The notes beneath the pieces were generated by a model. It worked only from the letters and a program-made list of their open reading frames with translations. It ran no database searches and had not been told where the DNA came from. From an uncultured Oscillospiraceae bacterium (GTDB lineage: Bacteria > Bacillota > Clostridia > Oscillospirales > Oscillospiraceae): a stretch of DNA of 36,651 bases. The stretch is from positions 1 through 36,651 of the forward strand of contig CANQCS010000022.1 in NCBI GenBank assembly GCA_947589745.1. Reading direction: 5' to 3'. Both the position numbers and the translations under genes were made by a program. Shown piece by piece: positions 1-8,318 of the stretch (positions within the stretch are counted from its first letter, which is position 1; every line of letters begins with the position of its first letter).

Positions 1-641
1 CACGGGAAAAGTAGGCAAAAGCGTGCTCAAGAAAACCAGGAATGGTTTTCTTGAGAATCTTTCCTTATTTTTTGTTTCCTTTTGCGCTCCCCCTGTGGTT
101 GGGTTGGTCTAAACCGGGCCGGGTCCCGTGTATGGGATGTTGCGGCTACCCGAATACGTCCCCAAGGAGATTGAAGCGCTGGTGCGGGGGCTCATTGGGT
201 GCGTTGGTCGGTTTTGTTGACCGACTGCTGGTTGCTCCGTTCCACTACGCAATTGGCAGATTTCCGTATACGGCCTGAGTCCGACTGCGTTCTGCTCCGT
301 TCTACTACGCAGAAGAAACATGTTTCGTATACGGCCCGAATAGCACCGCGCCATCAATTGCGTAGTGGAACGGAGCAACCAGCAGTAAGACTACGGAAAA
401 AACAAATCAGCAGTACCGATGAATGCTTTCCCTGGCCCCTAGTTCCACCATCCATCTGCCCTTAACCGTCATCCCTGGGGATTCTTAAGGGGCCCCAGCC
501 CCTTAAGCAATTTTTTGGTTACTTTTTGTTTGCACAAAAAGTAACCCAGGGTCAGCAGGGACCGGAGGTCCCTACCAGGACTGGCTAGGGGCCGGAGGCC
601 CCTGCCGCCGCACCGAGGGGGCTGCGCCCCCAGCCCCCTGC
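1..641 (+). repeat. Composite intergenic repeat, copy A (left end cut by window edge)
   Basis: Non-coding block shared with copies at 2110-2774 (direct) and 19164-19880 (inverted). Visible parts in order: the right arm of a first hairpin (1-14); a perfect 13-bp stem with loop ggaa (26-55); about 170 bp of conserved sequence; two 24-nt inverted arms (232-255 and 355-378) that are exact reverse complements; a GGTTACTTTTTG hairpin (517-546); then GC-rich blocks of the ggggccggaggcccc and ggggctgcgcccc type. Between the arms this copy carries an extra module with a third, degenerate arm (about 289-312) that copy B lacks. The short open frames here read through the repeat arms and are not credible genes. 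The block ends next to the hisJ stop codon. Confidence 0.85.
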
Positions 642-1457
642 TCAGAGCCTTTCCCCATGAAACCCGTGTGCTGTCAGCACCCATCTTTCACGGAACCCAC
701 ACTCCCGCGCCAGCGCCTGTGCCTGCGCAAAGCCGAAGGCCACAGCGCCTGCGCTGTGACAGTCGCTGGTGATGCAAATTCGGCCGCCGCGCCCGCAGAT
801 GGCGCGCAGCAGAAACGGTGCGGGGTAGGGGGTGGTGCGGCAGCCGCGGGACATGGCCCCGGTGTTGATCTCGAACAGCAGGTCCTTCACCGGCAGGGCC
901 TCCAGCGCGGACAGGGCGGCGGCCCGGTAGCGGGGGTCCGTCTCGTCAAAGAGCGCGCCGCCCTCGTTGAACTTGGTCACCAGGTCAAAGTGCCCCACGA
1001 TCTGGCAGCCGGTGCGGGCCACCTGTGCCACCCGCCCATAGTACGCCTCGGCGAAGGCGAGGAAGTCCCCGCCGAAGTGCTCCCCCACGGCCCGGACGAA
1101 GCTGTCCCGCCCCTCGTCCACGCTGAGGGGAACGCCGTCCGCCCAGACCGTGTGGACCGAGCCGATGAGGTAGTCATAGCCGTCCCCCGGCGGGGGCGAG
1201 TCCAGGTCCTGCTCCAGCCCCAGGAAGATTGCCAGCCGTTCCCGGTACTTCTCCCGCAGCCCCAGCACCTCGGCGCGGTAGGTGGGGACGTCCTCCGGCG
1301 CCATGGTCCAGCCGTCGGGGTCGATGGGGGCAGGGAGGGGGCTGTGCTCGGAGAACCCCAGGGAGGTACACCCGGCGGCCAGGGCCCCCAGGACCATCTC
1401 CTCCGGCGTGTTCTTCCCGTCGCCGTAGACGGTGTGGGTGTGAAGATTCTGCGTCAT
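642..1457 (-). CDS. hisJ: Histidinol-phosphatase, PHP family
   Basis: Hydrolyses L-histidinol phosphate to histidinol, the eighth step of histidine synthesis (also called HisK in some species). 271 residues, normal for the family. The PHP fold shows as the N-terminal HTHTVYGDG metal motif, a central GSVH motif, GHFDLV, and the C-terminal TSDCHSAG metal ligands. The ATG overlaps the hisIE stop by 4 nt (ATGA at 1454-1457), so translation is probably coupled. A longer upstream extension is open but only runs antiparallel-frame through hisIE and lacks family similarity. Last gene of the his operon; composite repeat A follows directly. Confidence 0.93.
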   Translation of the reverse strand: MTQNLHTHTVYGDGKNTPEEMVLGALAAGCTSLGFSEHSPLPAPIDPDGWTMAPEDVPTYRAEVLGLREKYRERLAIFLGLEQDLDSPPPGDGYDYLIGSVHTVWADGVPLSVDEGRDSFVRAVGEHFGGDFLAFAEAYYGRVAQVARTGCQIVGHFDLVTKFNEGGALFDETDPRYRAAALSALEALPVKDLLFEINTGAMSRGCRTTPYPAPFLLRAICGRGGRICITSDCHSAGAVAFGFAQAQALARECGFRERWVLTAHGFHGERL

Positions 1458-2101
1458 ACCATCTTTTCCTGCTTGACCTTGTGGTCGATGACGTGGCGGG
1501 AGGCCAGCTCCTTGGTGATGTCCTCCACGGAGATGCCCATTTCCACCATCAGCACCATCACGTGGTACATGAGGTCCGCGATCTCGTAGACGGTCTCCCG
1601 CTTGTCCCCGCCCTTGCCGGCGATAATGACCTCGGTGGACTCCTCGCCCACCTTCTTCAGAATTTTGTCGAGGCCCTTCTGGAAGAGGTAGGTGGTATAG
1701 GACCCCTCCGGGAGCTGTTCCTTGCGCCCCTGGAGCAGGCCGTACAGCCCATCCACGGAGAAGGGCGCGGGGGAGCTGCCCTCGAAGACTAGATCGTTGA
1801 AGCAGGAGTCGGTGCCCAGATGGCAGGCGGGGCCATCCTTGTTGACGGCGACCACCAGGGCGTCCCGGTCGCAGTCGGCGGTGATGGAGACGATGTGCTG
1901 CACATTGCCGCTGGTCTCGCCCTTGCGCCACAGCTCCTGCCGGGAGCGGGACCAGAAGCAGGTCCGGCCCTCCTTCATGGAGATCTCCAGGCTCTCCCGG
2001 TTCATGTACGCCAGCGTCAGGACTTTTTTGCTTTCCGCGTCCACCACGATGGCGGGGATAAGGCCGTTGGCATCAAACTTTAATTCTTCTGTTTTCAACA
2101 T
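1454..2101 (-). CDS. hisIE: Bifunctional phosphoribosyl-AMP cyclohydrolase / phosphoribosyl-ATP pyrophosphatase
   Basis: Carries out steps 2 and 3 of histidine synthesis: removal of pyrophosphate from PR-ATP (HisE) and ring opening of PR-AMP (HisI). 215 residues. The N-terminal half is HisI ([30 protein letters not shown], and the zinc/metal region DCDRDALV followed by a Cys-His segment). The C-terminal half is HisE ([21 protein letters not shown], then EVIIAGK and [12 protein letters not shown]). ATG at 2101 is preceded by AAGGAAGG; an upstream in-frame start gives a non-conserved 15-residue extension. Separated from the rest of the operon by composite repeat B, whose end lies just upstream of this ribosome-binding site. 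Confidence 0.95.
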   Translation of the reverse strand: MLKTEELKFDANGLIPAIVVDAESKKVLTLAYMNRESLEISMKEGRTCFWSRSRQELWRKGETSGNVQHIVSITADCDRDALVVAVNKDGPACHLGTDSCFNDLVFEGSSPAPFSVDGLYGLLQGRKEQLPEGSYTTYLFQKGLDKILKKVGEESTEVIIAGKGGDKRETVYEIADLMYHVMVLMVEMGISVEDITKELASRHVIDHKVKQEKMV

Positions 2102-2109
2102 AAAGATAA

Positions 2110-2774
2110 ATCCTTCCTTGTGTGGTAGGGGGCCTCCGGCCCCCACCAGGTCTGATGCGCACCCCCGATGGGTGCGCCCCTGGCCTACTTTTCCCCCACG
2201 GGAAAAGTAGGCAAAAGCGTGCTCAAGAAAACCAGGAATGGTTTTCTTGAGAATCTTTCCTTATTTTTTGTTTTTATTTTGCGCTCCCCCTGTGGCTGGT
2301 TTTTCCTAAACCGAACCGGGGACCGTGTATGGGATGTTGCGGCTACCCAAGTATGTCCCCAAGGAGAGTGAAGCGCTGGTGCAGGGGCTCATTGGGTGCG
2401 TTGGTCGGTTTTGTACTTGTCCAACTGCCGGTTGCTCCGTTCCACTACGCAACTGACAAATGTTTCGTCACGCACCCGAACAGAACCGAGCCATCAATTG
2501 CGTAGTGGAACGGAGCAACCAGCAGTAAGACTACGGAAAAACAAGGGGGCACCCCCGATGAATGATTTCTCTGGCCCCTAGTTCTACCATCCATCTGCTC
2601 TTAACAAAAATTAGTTAGAGGTCCAGCCCTACGGGCTGGCGCCCTTTTGGGTACTTTTCCCGCGTGGGAAAAGTACCCCAGGGTGCCCCTGGGCACTGAA
2701 AGACAGAATAAGAGGTGGTAGGGGCCGGAGGCCCCTACTGATTTGCACTGTGGGGCTGCGCCCCCTAGCCCCCC
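2110..2774 (+). repeat. Composite intergenic repeat, copy B
   Basis: Complete copy of the element also seen at 1-641 and, inverted, at 19164-19880. Order: GC-rich hairpins including gcaccc/gggtgc; a 13-bp stem GCCTACTTTTCCC (2183-2195) pairing with 2200-2212; a 13-bp stem 2222-2234/2239-2251; the inverted arms 2432-2455 (one mismatch) and 2495-2518; a GGGTACTTTTCCC stem 2649-2661/2666-2678; then ggggccggaggcccc and ggggctgcgcccc. It lies inside the his operon, between the stop of the GNAT gene and the start of hisIE, and is read through in the opposite sense to its + label, as in the other copies. Right boundary touches the GNAT stop codon. Confidence 0.88.
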
Positions 2775-3254
2775 TTAGAGGTCCAGAATATACCACTTGT
2801 CGCATCCGTAGTGCCCGGTGGCACCCATCGGCGCATCCAGCAGCCGGAAACCATGCTTCCGGTAAAACCTTTCTGCTGCCGCCATGTTATGGGCGGTCTC
2901 CAAATAACACTGCCGGTAGTGTTCCCTGGCGAACGCCAGCGCCGGGCGGATCAGGTCGTGGGCCACCCCGCGGCCTCTCGCCGCGGGGTAACAATACATT
3001 TTTTGCAGTTCGCAGACGCCCGCTGCGCCGGGGAGTTCCCCGATGCCGGTGCCGCCCAGGAGGTTGCCCTCCGGGTCCACCGCTACCCAGTATTTCCGGC
3101 CCGGCCGGTCGTAGACCTCTGAGAACCGCCCCAGGTACGGGTCCGCCCAGGCAAAGCCCTCACGGTTCAAGCCAAACTCGGTGAGACAGTAGCGGATCAG
3201 CTGCTCCACTGCGGCGTTGTCCTGGGGCTGTATTTCGCGGATCGTGTATTCCAT
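2775..3254 (-). CDS. GNAT-family N-acetyltransferase
   Basis: 159 residues forming a single GNAT domain: acetyl-CoA binding loop in the segment ELQKMYCYPAARGRGVAHDL (Q/RxxGxG/A-type RGRGVA), then the helix and AERFYRKHGFRLLD that close the fold. Such enzymes transfer an acetyl group to an amine; the substrate cannot be read from the sequence. ATG at 3254 has an AGGAGG six bases upstream that includes the hisF stop region, and the gap to hisF is only 10 nt, so it is transcribed with the his genes and probably translationally coupled. No known histidine step needs an acetyltransferase, so it may act on a side product or simply be a passenger. It is followed directly by composite repeat B. Confidence 0.85.
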   Translation of the reverse strand: MEYTIREIQPQDNAAVEQLIRYCLTEFGLNREGFAWADPYLGRFSEVYDRPGRKYWVAVDPEGNLLGGTGIGELPGAAGVCELQKMYCYPAARGRGVAHDLIRPALAFAREHYRQCYLETAHNMAAAERFYRKHGFRLLDAPMGATGHYGCDKWYILDL

Positions 3255-3264
3255 GGCCCGCCTC

Positions 3265-4032
3265 CTAGAACCCAGACAGCCGCATATTGATGCCGTCCGC
3301 GGCCAGTTCCCGCTTCAGGTCCGGGATGGCCACCTCGCCGAAGTGGAAGATGGAAGCCGCCAGACCCGCGTCCACCTTGGGCAGGGCGTGGAACAGCTCC
3401 TTGAAGTGGTCCACGCACCCGGCTCCGCCGGAGGCGATCACCGGCACGTCCACCACGTCGCACACCGCCTCCAGCATCTCCAGGTCGAAGCCGTTCTTGA
3501 CCCCGTCAGTGTCGATGCTGTTCAGGACGATCTCCCCGGCGCCGTTCTTCACGCCGCTCTTGATCCACTGGATGGCGTCCAGGCCTGTGTCCTCCCGGCC
3601 GCCCTTGGCGAATACCCGGAACTGCCCGTCCACCCGCTTGGCGTCCACCGACAGCACCACGCACTGGTCGCCGTAGCGCCGGGCCGCCTGGGGGATCAGG
3701 GAGGGGTCCCGGATGGCCCCGGAGTTGACGCTGACCTTGTCCGCGCCGCACTTCAGCACCCGGTCAAAGTCGTCCACCGTGTTGATGCCGCCCCCCACGG
3801 TCAGGGGGATGAAGATGGTGGAGGCCACCTCCGTCAGAATGTCTGTAAAGAGCGCCCGCCCTTCCGCCGAGGCGGTAATGTCGTAGAACACCAGCTCGTC
3901 GGCCCCGCAGTCGCTGTAAAACTTGGCCAGCCGCACCGGGGAGCTCACGTCGTGGAGGCCCAGGAAGTTGACGCCCTTGACCACCCGCCCGTCCTTCACG
4001 TCCAGGCAGGGGATAATGCGCTTGGTGATCAC
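3265..4032 (-). CDS. hisF: Imidazole glycerol phosphate synthase, cyclase subunit
   Basis: Uses ammonia delivered by HisH to turn PRFAR into imidazole glycerol phosphate and AICAR. 255 residues, (beta/alpha)8 barrel. The catalytic Asp pair is seen at IIPCLDVKDGRVVKG (Asp11) and NSIDTDGVKNGFD; phosphate-binding loops GGGI and ASGGAG are present. I place the start at the GTG at 4032, because GTG-ATC-ACC-AAG gives the canonical start of the family, GGAGG lies seven bases upstream, and it overlaps the hisA stop by 4 nt (GTGA). A longer frame upstream is not conserved. Confidence 0.95.
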   Translation of the reverse strand: MITKRIIPCLDVKDGRVVKGVNFLGLHDVSSPVRLAKFYSDCGADELVFYDITASAEGRALFTDILTEVASTIFIPLTVGGGINTVDDFDRVLKCGADKVSVNSGAIRDPSLIPQAARRYGDQCVVLSVDAKRVDGQFRVFAKGGREDTGLDAIQWIKSGVKNGAGEIVLNSIDTDGVKNGFDLEMLEAVCDVVDVPVIASGGAGCVDHFKELFHALPKVDAGLAASIFHFGEVAIPDLKRELAADGINMRLSGF

Positions 4033-4751
4033 TGGGGGCCTCCTTCCTTCACGGCCAGGGCCAGATCGACTGCCCCGGCGTACCACGCCTTGCCCACGAT
4101 GGCGGCATAGACGCCCATGGCACCCAGCCGCCGCAGGTCCCCGTTGGAGGACACGCCGCCGGAGGCGGTGACGAAGCAGCCGGGTACCGCCGCTTGCAGC
4201 GCCGCCAGCCGGTCCCAGGAGGGCCCGGACAGAGCGCCGTCGGTGTCGATATCCGTAAAGATGATATACTTTACGGCGATTGCCGCCATGGATTTGGCGA
4301 ACTCAATATAGTCCAGCCCGGCGTCCCGCTCCCAGCCGGAGGTGCGGACGGTGCCGTCCTTGGCGTCGATGCCCACGGCGACGCGCTCCGGGCCGTAGGC
4401 GGCGATGGCCTGCTGGACAAAGTCCGGGTCGCTGACCGCCGCCGAGCCGATGACCGCCCGCCGGACGCCCAGGGCGAACACCGCCTCCAGGTCCGCCATT
4501 GACCGGATGCCGCCGCCCAGCTCCACCGAGAAGCCCACCCGGCACACGGCCCTGACGATCTCGCCGTTCTTCCGCTGGCCGTCCCGGGCCCCGTCCAGGT
4601 CCACCATGTGGAGGTGCCTAGCCCCGGCGGCGAGAAACGCTTTCGCTGTGGCCACCGGGTCGTCGGCCACCTGGTGGACCGTTTCAAAGTCACCCTTGTA
4701 CAGGCGGACTACTTTGCCATCTTTCAGGTCGATGGCGGGAAAGATCAACAT
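4029..4751 (-). CDS. hisA: ProFAR isomerase (phosphoribosylformimino-AICAR ribotide isomerase)
   Basis: Amadori isomerisation of ProFAR to PRFAR, step 4 of the pathway. 240 residues, (beta/alpha)8 barrel related to HisF. Catalytic Asp8 in FPAIDLKDGKVVRLYKG and the second Asp in FTDIDTDGALSGP are both present, with the phosphate-binding GGGIRS and ASGGVSS loops. Starts inside the end of hisH (7-nt overlap) and overlaps hisF by 4 nt, so hisH-hisA-hisF are tightly coupled. Confidence 0.96.
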   Translation of the reverse strand: MLIFPAIDLKDGKVVRLYKGDFETVHQVADDPVATAKAFLAAGARHLHMVDLDGARDGQRKNGEIVRAVCRVGFSVELGGGIRSMADLEAVFALGVRRAVIGSAAVSDPDFVQQAIAAYGPERVAVGIDAKDGTVRTSGWERDAGLDYIEFAKSMAAIAVKYIIFTDIDTDGALSGPSWDRLAALQAAVPGCFVTASGGVSSNGDLRRLGAMGVYAAIVGKAWYAGAVDLALAVKEGGPQ

Positions 4752-5365
4752 ACCGCGCCCTCCTCACAAAAAGCCCGCAGGATATCCAGGCCCACGGTTC
4801 CGCTCTTCTCCGGGTGGAACTGGACCCCGAACACGTTGTCCCGCTGGACCGCGGCGGTGAGGTACGCGCCGTACTCGGTATCCGCGGTGACGTAGTCCTC
4901 GCACCCGGCGGCGTAGTAGGAGTGGACGAAGTACACGCAGTCGCCCTCCCGGATGTACCGGAACAGGGGGGACGGCTTGGGGAACCGCAGGGCGTTCCAG
5001 CCGATCTGGGGGATCTTCAGCCCCGCCGGGATGGCGTCCGCGATAGGCACCACCCGGCCGGGGATCAGCCCCAGGCCCCGGTGCTCACCGTACTCGTAGC
5101 TGACGTCAAAGAGGAGCTGCATCCCCAGGCAGATGCCCAGCAGGGGCTTTCCGCCGATGGCCTCCTCGGTGACCAGCCTGTCCAGCCCGTCCCGCCGCAG
5201 CAGGGCGGCGGCGTCCTGGAACGCGCCTACGCCGGGGAGGATCAGCTTGTCTGCCCGCCGGATGACCTCCGGGTCCCCGGTGACCACCGCCTCCGCGCCG
5301 ATGGCGGCCAGGGAGCTCCTGAGGGAGAACAGGTTCCCCACGCCGTAGTCGATGATGGCGACCAC
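4745..5365 (-). CDS. hisH: Imidazole glycerol phosphate synthase, glutaminase subunit
   Basis: Class I glutamine amidotransferase that hydrolyses glutamine and channels ammonia to HisF. 206 residues. The triad is visible: Cys79 in LGICLGMQLLF, and His184/Glu186 in VQFHPEKSG; the oxyanion-region PGVGAF and the N-terminal IIDYGVGNLFSL are typical. The ATG shares one base with the hisB stop (5365). Confidence 0.96.
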   Translation of the reverse strand: MVAIIDYGVGNLFSLRSSLAAIGAEAVVTGDPEVIRRADKLILPGVGAFQDAAALLRRDGLDRLVTEEAIGGKPLLGICLGMQLLFDVSYEYGEHRGLGLIPGRVVPIADAIPAGLKIPQIGWNALRFPKPSPLFRYIREGDCVYFVHSYYAAGCEDYVTADTEYGAYLTAAVQRDNVFGVQFHPEKSGTVGLDILRAFCEEGAVC

Positions 5366-5952
5366 TACAGCACCCCCTTGGTGGAGGGGATTTCCTGGGA
5401 AAACCGCTGGTCGATGGCCGACGCCTCCGCCAGGGACCGGGCCAGGGACTTGAACATCCCCTCGATGATGTGGTGACTGTTTTTCCCCGCAAGCTGCCGG
5501 ATGTGGATGGTGCTGTCGCTCCGCCGGGCAAAGGCGATAAAGAACTCCTCCGCCAGTTGGGTGTCGAAGGTGCCGATCTTCTCCGTGGGGATCTGGGCCT
5601 CATAGCACAGCATCCCCCGGCCGGACAGGTCCACGGCGGTGAGAATCAGCGCCTCGTCCATGGGCAGGAGCATGGAGCCGTACCGCTTCACACCCCGCTT
5701 GTCCCCCAGGGCCCGGGCGAAGGCGTCCCCCAGGCAGATGCCGATGTCCTCCACCGTGTGGTGGTCGTCCACGTAGGTGTCGCCCTTGCAGGTGACGGTC
5801 AGGTCGAACCGCCCGTGGCGGGCAAAGAGGGTCAGCATGTGGTCCAGGAACCCGCAGCCGGTGTTGATCCGGCTGACGCCTGTGCCGTCCAGGTCCAGGG
5901 TCAGGCGGATATCGGTCTCCGCCGTCTTCCGCACGATCTCCGCGTCACGCAT
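5365..5952 (-). CDS. hisB: Imidazoleglycerol-phosphate dehydratase
   Basis: Dehydrates IGP to imidazole acetol phosphate, step 6. 195 residues, the monofunctional form without the fused phosphatase of enterobacteria, consistent with the separate PHP phosphatase hisJ here. Both manganese-binding repeats are visible: FLDHML plus DDHHTVED in the first half and KNSHHIIE in the second. Overlaps hisC by 8 nt. Confidence 0.96.
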   Translation of the reverse strand: MRDAEIVRKTAETDIRLTLDLDGTGVSRINTGCGFLDHMLTLFARHGRFDLTVTCKGDTYVDDHHTVEDIGICLGDAFARALGDKRGVKRYGSMLLPMDEALILTAVDLSGRGMLCYEAQIPTEKIGTFDTQLAEEFFIAFARRSDSTIHIRQLAGKNSHHIIEGMFKSLARSLAEASAIDQRFSQEIPSTKGVL

Positions 5953-7021
5953 CCTGCCCGGCCTCCTTCAGGATCTCCCGCACCTTCTCCAGGAACACGT
6001 CCATTTGCGCCCTGCTGCCGATGGTGACCCGGCACCAGTCGGCGATCTCCGGCTTGTTCCAGTGCCGCACCAGGACGCCCTTCTCCTTCAGCTTCCGGTA
6101 GATGGTGTCCCCATCCACAGCTTTGCAGCGGGTGAAAATGAAATTGGCTTTACTGGGCAAAGTCTCAAAGCCCAGCTTGTCCAGCTCCGATACGGTATAG
6201 GCCCGGTTGTCCTGGACGGTCCTGCTGTTGTTCAGATAGTACTCGTGGCTGTCCAGGGTGGCGATGCCCGCCGCCATGGTGAGCCGGTTGATATTGTAGG
6301 AGTTGGTGGAAAATTTCATCAGCTCCAGGTCCGCGATGATGCCGGGGCTGCCCACGCCGTAGCCCAGCCGCCCCCCGGCCAGGGAGCGGAACTTGGAGAA
6401 GGTCTGACCCACCACCAGGTTGTCGTATTGGTGCACCAGCTCCAGGCAGCTGTCGCCCCCGAAGTCGATGTAGGCCTCGTCGATGAGCACCGCGTTGTCC
6501 GGGTTGGTGCGGACGATATCCTCGATCTCCGCCACCGTGATGGTCCGGCCGGTGGGGGCGTTGGGGTTGGCGATGACGATGTTCTTGCCGATGCCCATGT
6601 AGTCCCTGGGCTCCAGCCGGAAGTTCTCCCGCAGGGGGATGGGGCAGGCGGGCACGCCGTAGAGGCTGGCGTACACGGGGTAGAACCCGTAGCTGACGGC
6701 GGGGAAGGCCACGGGCCGGTCCTTGTCGCAGAAGGCCATGAAAAAGAAGTTCAGCAGCTCGTCGGAGCCGTTGGCCAGGAACAGGTTCTCCGGCTTCACG
6801 TCGTAGAACGCCGCCAGCCGCTGCTTCAGCGCCTTGCCCTCCGGGTCTGGGTACAGGTTCAGCCTGCCCACCTCGGCCTCGTTGATGGCGGCGAATACCG
6901 CCGGGGAGGGCGGGAAGGGGGACTCGTTGGTATTCAGCTTCACGTACTGCTGGTCCTGGGGCTGCTCGCCGGGGACATAGGCCTCCAGACCGGCGAAGCG
7001 GCTGCTCAAAAACTTGCTCAT
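5945..7021 (-). CDS. hisC: Histidinol-phosphate aminotransferase
   Basis: PLP-dependent transamination of imidazole acetol phosphate with glutamate, step 7. 358 residues, fold-type I aminotransferase. Motifs: KLNTNESPFPPSP near the N-terminus, LANGSDELLN, ANPNAPTG, the Asp-Tyr pair in LIDEAYIDF, and the PLP lysine in TFSKFRSLAGGRLGY. ATG at 7021 has GAGGAGG that overlaps the 3' end of hisD, with 3 nt between the genes. Confidence 0.95.
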   Translation of the reverse strand: MSKFLSSRFAGLEAYVPGEQPQDQQYVKLNTNESPFPPSPAVFAAINEAEVGRLNLYPDPEGKALKQRLAAFYDVKPENLFLANGSDELLNFFFMAFCDKDRPVAFPAVSYGFYPVYASLYGVPACPIPLRENFRLEPRDYMGIGKNIVIANPNAPTGRTITVAEIEDIVRTNPDNAVLIDEAYIDFGGDSCLELVHQYDNLVVGQTFSKFRSLAGGRLGYGVGSPGIIADLELMKFSTNSYNINRLTMAAGIATLDSHEYYLNNSRTVQDNRAYTVSELDKLGFETLPSKANFIFTRCKAVDGDTIYRKLKEKGVLVRHWNKPEIADWCRVTIGSRAQMDVFLEKVREILKEAGQDA

Positions 7022-7024
7022 ATG

Positions 7025-8302
7025 TTATTCCTCCTCAAAACGGGATAAGACGCTCCGGGCGTGGGCCTCCAGCGCCTCCTGCCGGGCAAAGGCGGCGATC
7101 TTGTCCGCGGCCTCCGCCAGAGCGGGGCCGGGATAGTAAATAAACTGGGACTTCTTCACGAACTCGTCCACGGACAGGGGGCTGGCGAACCGGGCGGACC
7201 CGCCGGTGGGCAGGGTGTGGTTGGGCCCGGCGAAGTAGTCCCCCACGGCCTCCGGGGTGCTGCGGCCCAGGAACACGGACCCGGCGTTTCGTACCAGCTC
7301 CAGCCAGCGGAAGGGGTCCTCCACGCAGAGCTCCAGGTGCTCCGGGGCCAGGGCGTTGGCGATGCCGATGGCCTGGGCGATGTCCGCTGTCAGCACGATC
7401 TTGCCGTTGGCGGCCAGGGACGCCGCCGCGATCTCCTGCCGGGGCAACAGAGGCAGCTGCCGCTCCAGCTCCCCGTTCACCGCCTCCGCCAGGGCGGGGG
7501 AGTCGGTGATGAGCACGGCGCTGGCGTTTTTGTCGTGCTCCGCCTGGCTCAGCAGGTCCGCCGCCACGTGGCGGGGGTCGCTGCCGCCGTCGGCCACCAC
7601 CAGAATTTCACTGGGCCCGGCGATCATGTCGATGCCCACCTTGCCGAACACCTGCCGCTTGGCCTCCGCCACGAAGGCGTTGCCGGGGCCGGTGATCTTG
7701 TCCACCGCCGGCACCGTCTCCGTGCCGTAGGCCAGGGCCGCAATGGCCTGGGCCCCGCCGCAGCGGAAGACCCGGTCCACCCCGGCTATCCTGGCCGCCG
7801 CCAGAATGGCGGGGTGGATATCGCCGTCGGTGCTGGGAGGGGAGACCAGCACGATCTCCCGGCACCCGGCCACCTTGGCGGGGATGGCGTTCATCAGTAC
7901 CGTGGACACCAGCGGCGCGGTGCCGCCGGGGATGTAGAGGCCCACCTTCTCAATGGGGGTGACCCGCTGGCCCAGGATCACGCCGTTCTCCTCCGTGAGC
8001 CGGAAACCGTTTCGCACCTGCTTGCTGTGGAAGGCCCGGATGCGCTCCGCCGCTTCCTCCAGCACCGCCCGGAACGCCGGGTCCAGGCCAGCCAGGGCCC
8101 CGTCCAGCTCCTCCGCCGGGACCTCCAGGTCCGTCAGCTCCGCGTGATCGAACCGGCTGGCGTACCGCCGGAGGGCGGCGTCGCCGTTCCACCGCACGTC
8201 GTCGATGATCCCGGCCACGATGCCGGTGACGTTCCGGCTGTCCTGGGTCCGGGCCAGTATCTCCGAGAGCGGGACCTGTCCCGCGTCCAAAATCCGTATC
8301 AT
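7025..8302 (-). CDS. hisD: Histidinol dehydrogenase
   Basis: Two-step NAD-dependent oxidation of histidinol to histidine, the last two steps of the pathway. 425 residues. The NAD/zinc features are present: GLYIPGGTAPLVSTVLMNAIPA, DKITGPGN, IDMIAGPSEILV, DLLSQAEHD (zinc ligands) and the C-terminal LPTGG segment. I start at the ATG at 8302 (MIRILDAGQ), which has GAGG upstream; a longer open frame adds 33 unrelated residues that overlap hisG. Confidence 0.95.
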   Translation of the reverse strand: MIRILDAGQVPLSEILARTQDSRNVTGIVAGIIDDVRWNGDAALRRYASRFDHAELTDLEVPAEELDGALAGLDPAFRAVLEEAAERIRAFHSKQVRNGFRLTEENGVILGQRVTPIEKVGLYIPGGTAPLVSTVLMNAIPAKVAGCREIVLVSPPSTDGDIHPAILAAARIAGVDRVFRCGGAQAIAALAYGTETVPAVDKITGPGNAFVAEAKRQVFGKVGIDMIAGPSEILVVADGGSDPRHVAADLLSQAEHDKNASAVLITDSPALAEAVNGELERQLPLLPRQEIAAASLAANGKIVLTADIAQAIGIANALAPEHLELCVEDPFRWLELVRNAGSVFLGRSTPEAVGDYFAGPNHTLPTGGSARFASPLSVDEFVKKSQFIYYPGPALAEAADKIAAFARQEALEAHARSVLSRFEEE

Positions 8303-8318
8303 GTTCTCTGCACCTCGC

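Noticed and set aside
109-465. Short open frames in the composite repeat encoding peptides with LLRSTTQL and LRSGTEQPAVRLRKK
   Set aside because: The same peptides arise from both strands of the inverted arms in every copy, no ribosome-binding site fits, and the frames break differently in each copy.
1-641. Insertion sequence or transposon remnant
   Set aside because: No transposase fragment, no target-site duplication that I can see, and fixed placement between co-directional genes argue against a simple IS.
233-2518. CRISPR array suggested by repeated 24-nt arms
   Set aside because: The arms are inverted, not regularly spaced direct repeats, there are no spacers and no cas genes.
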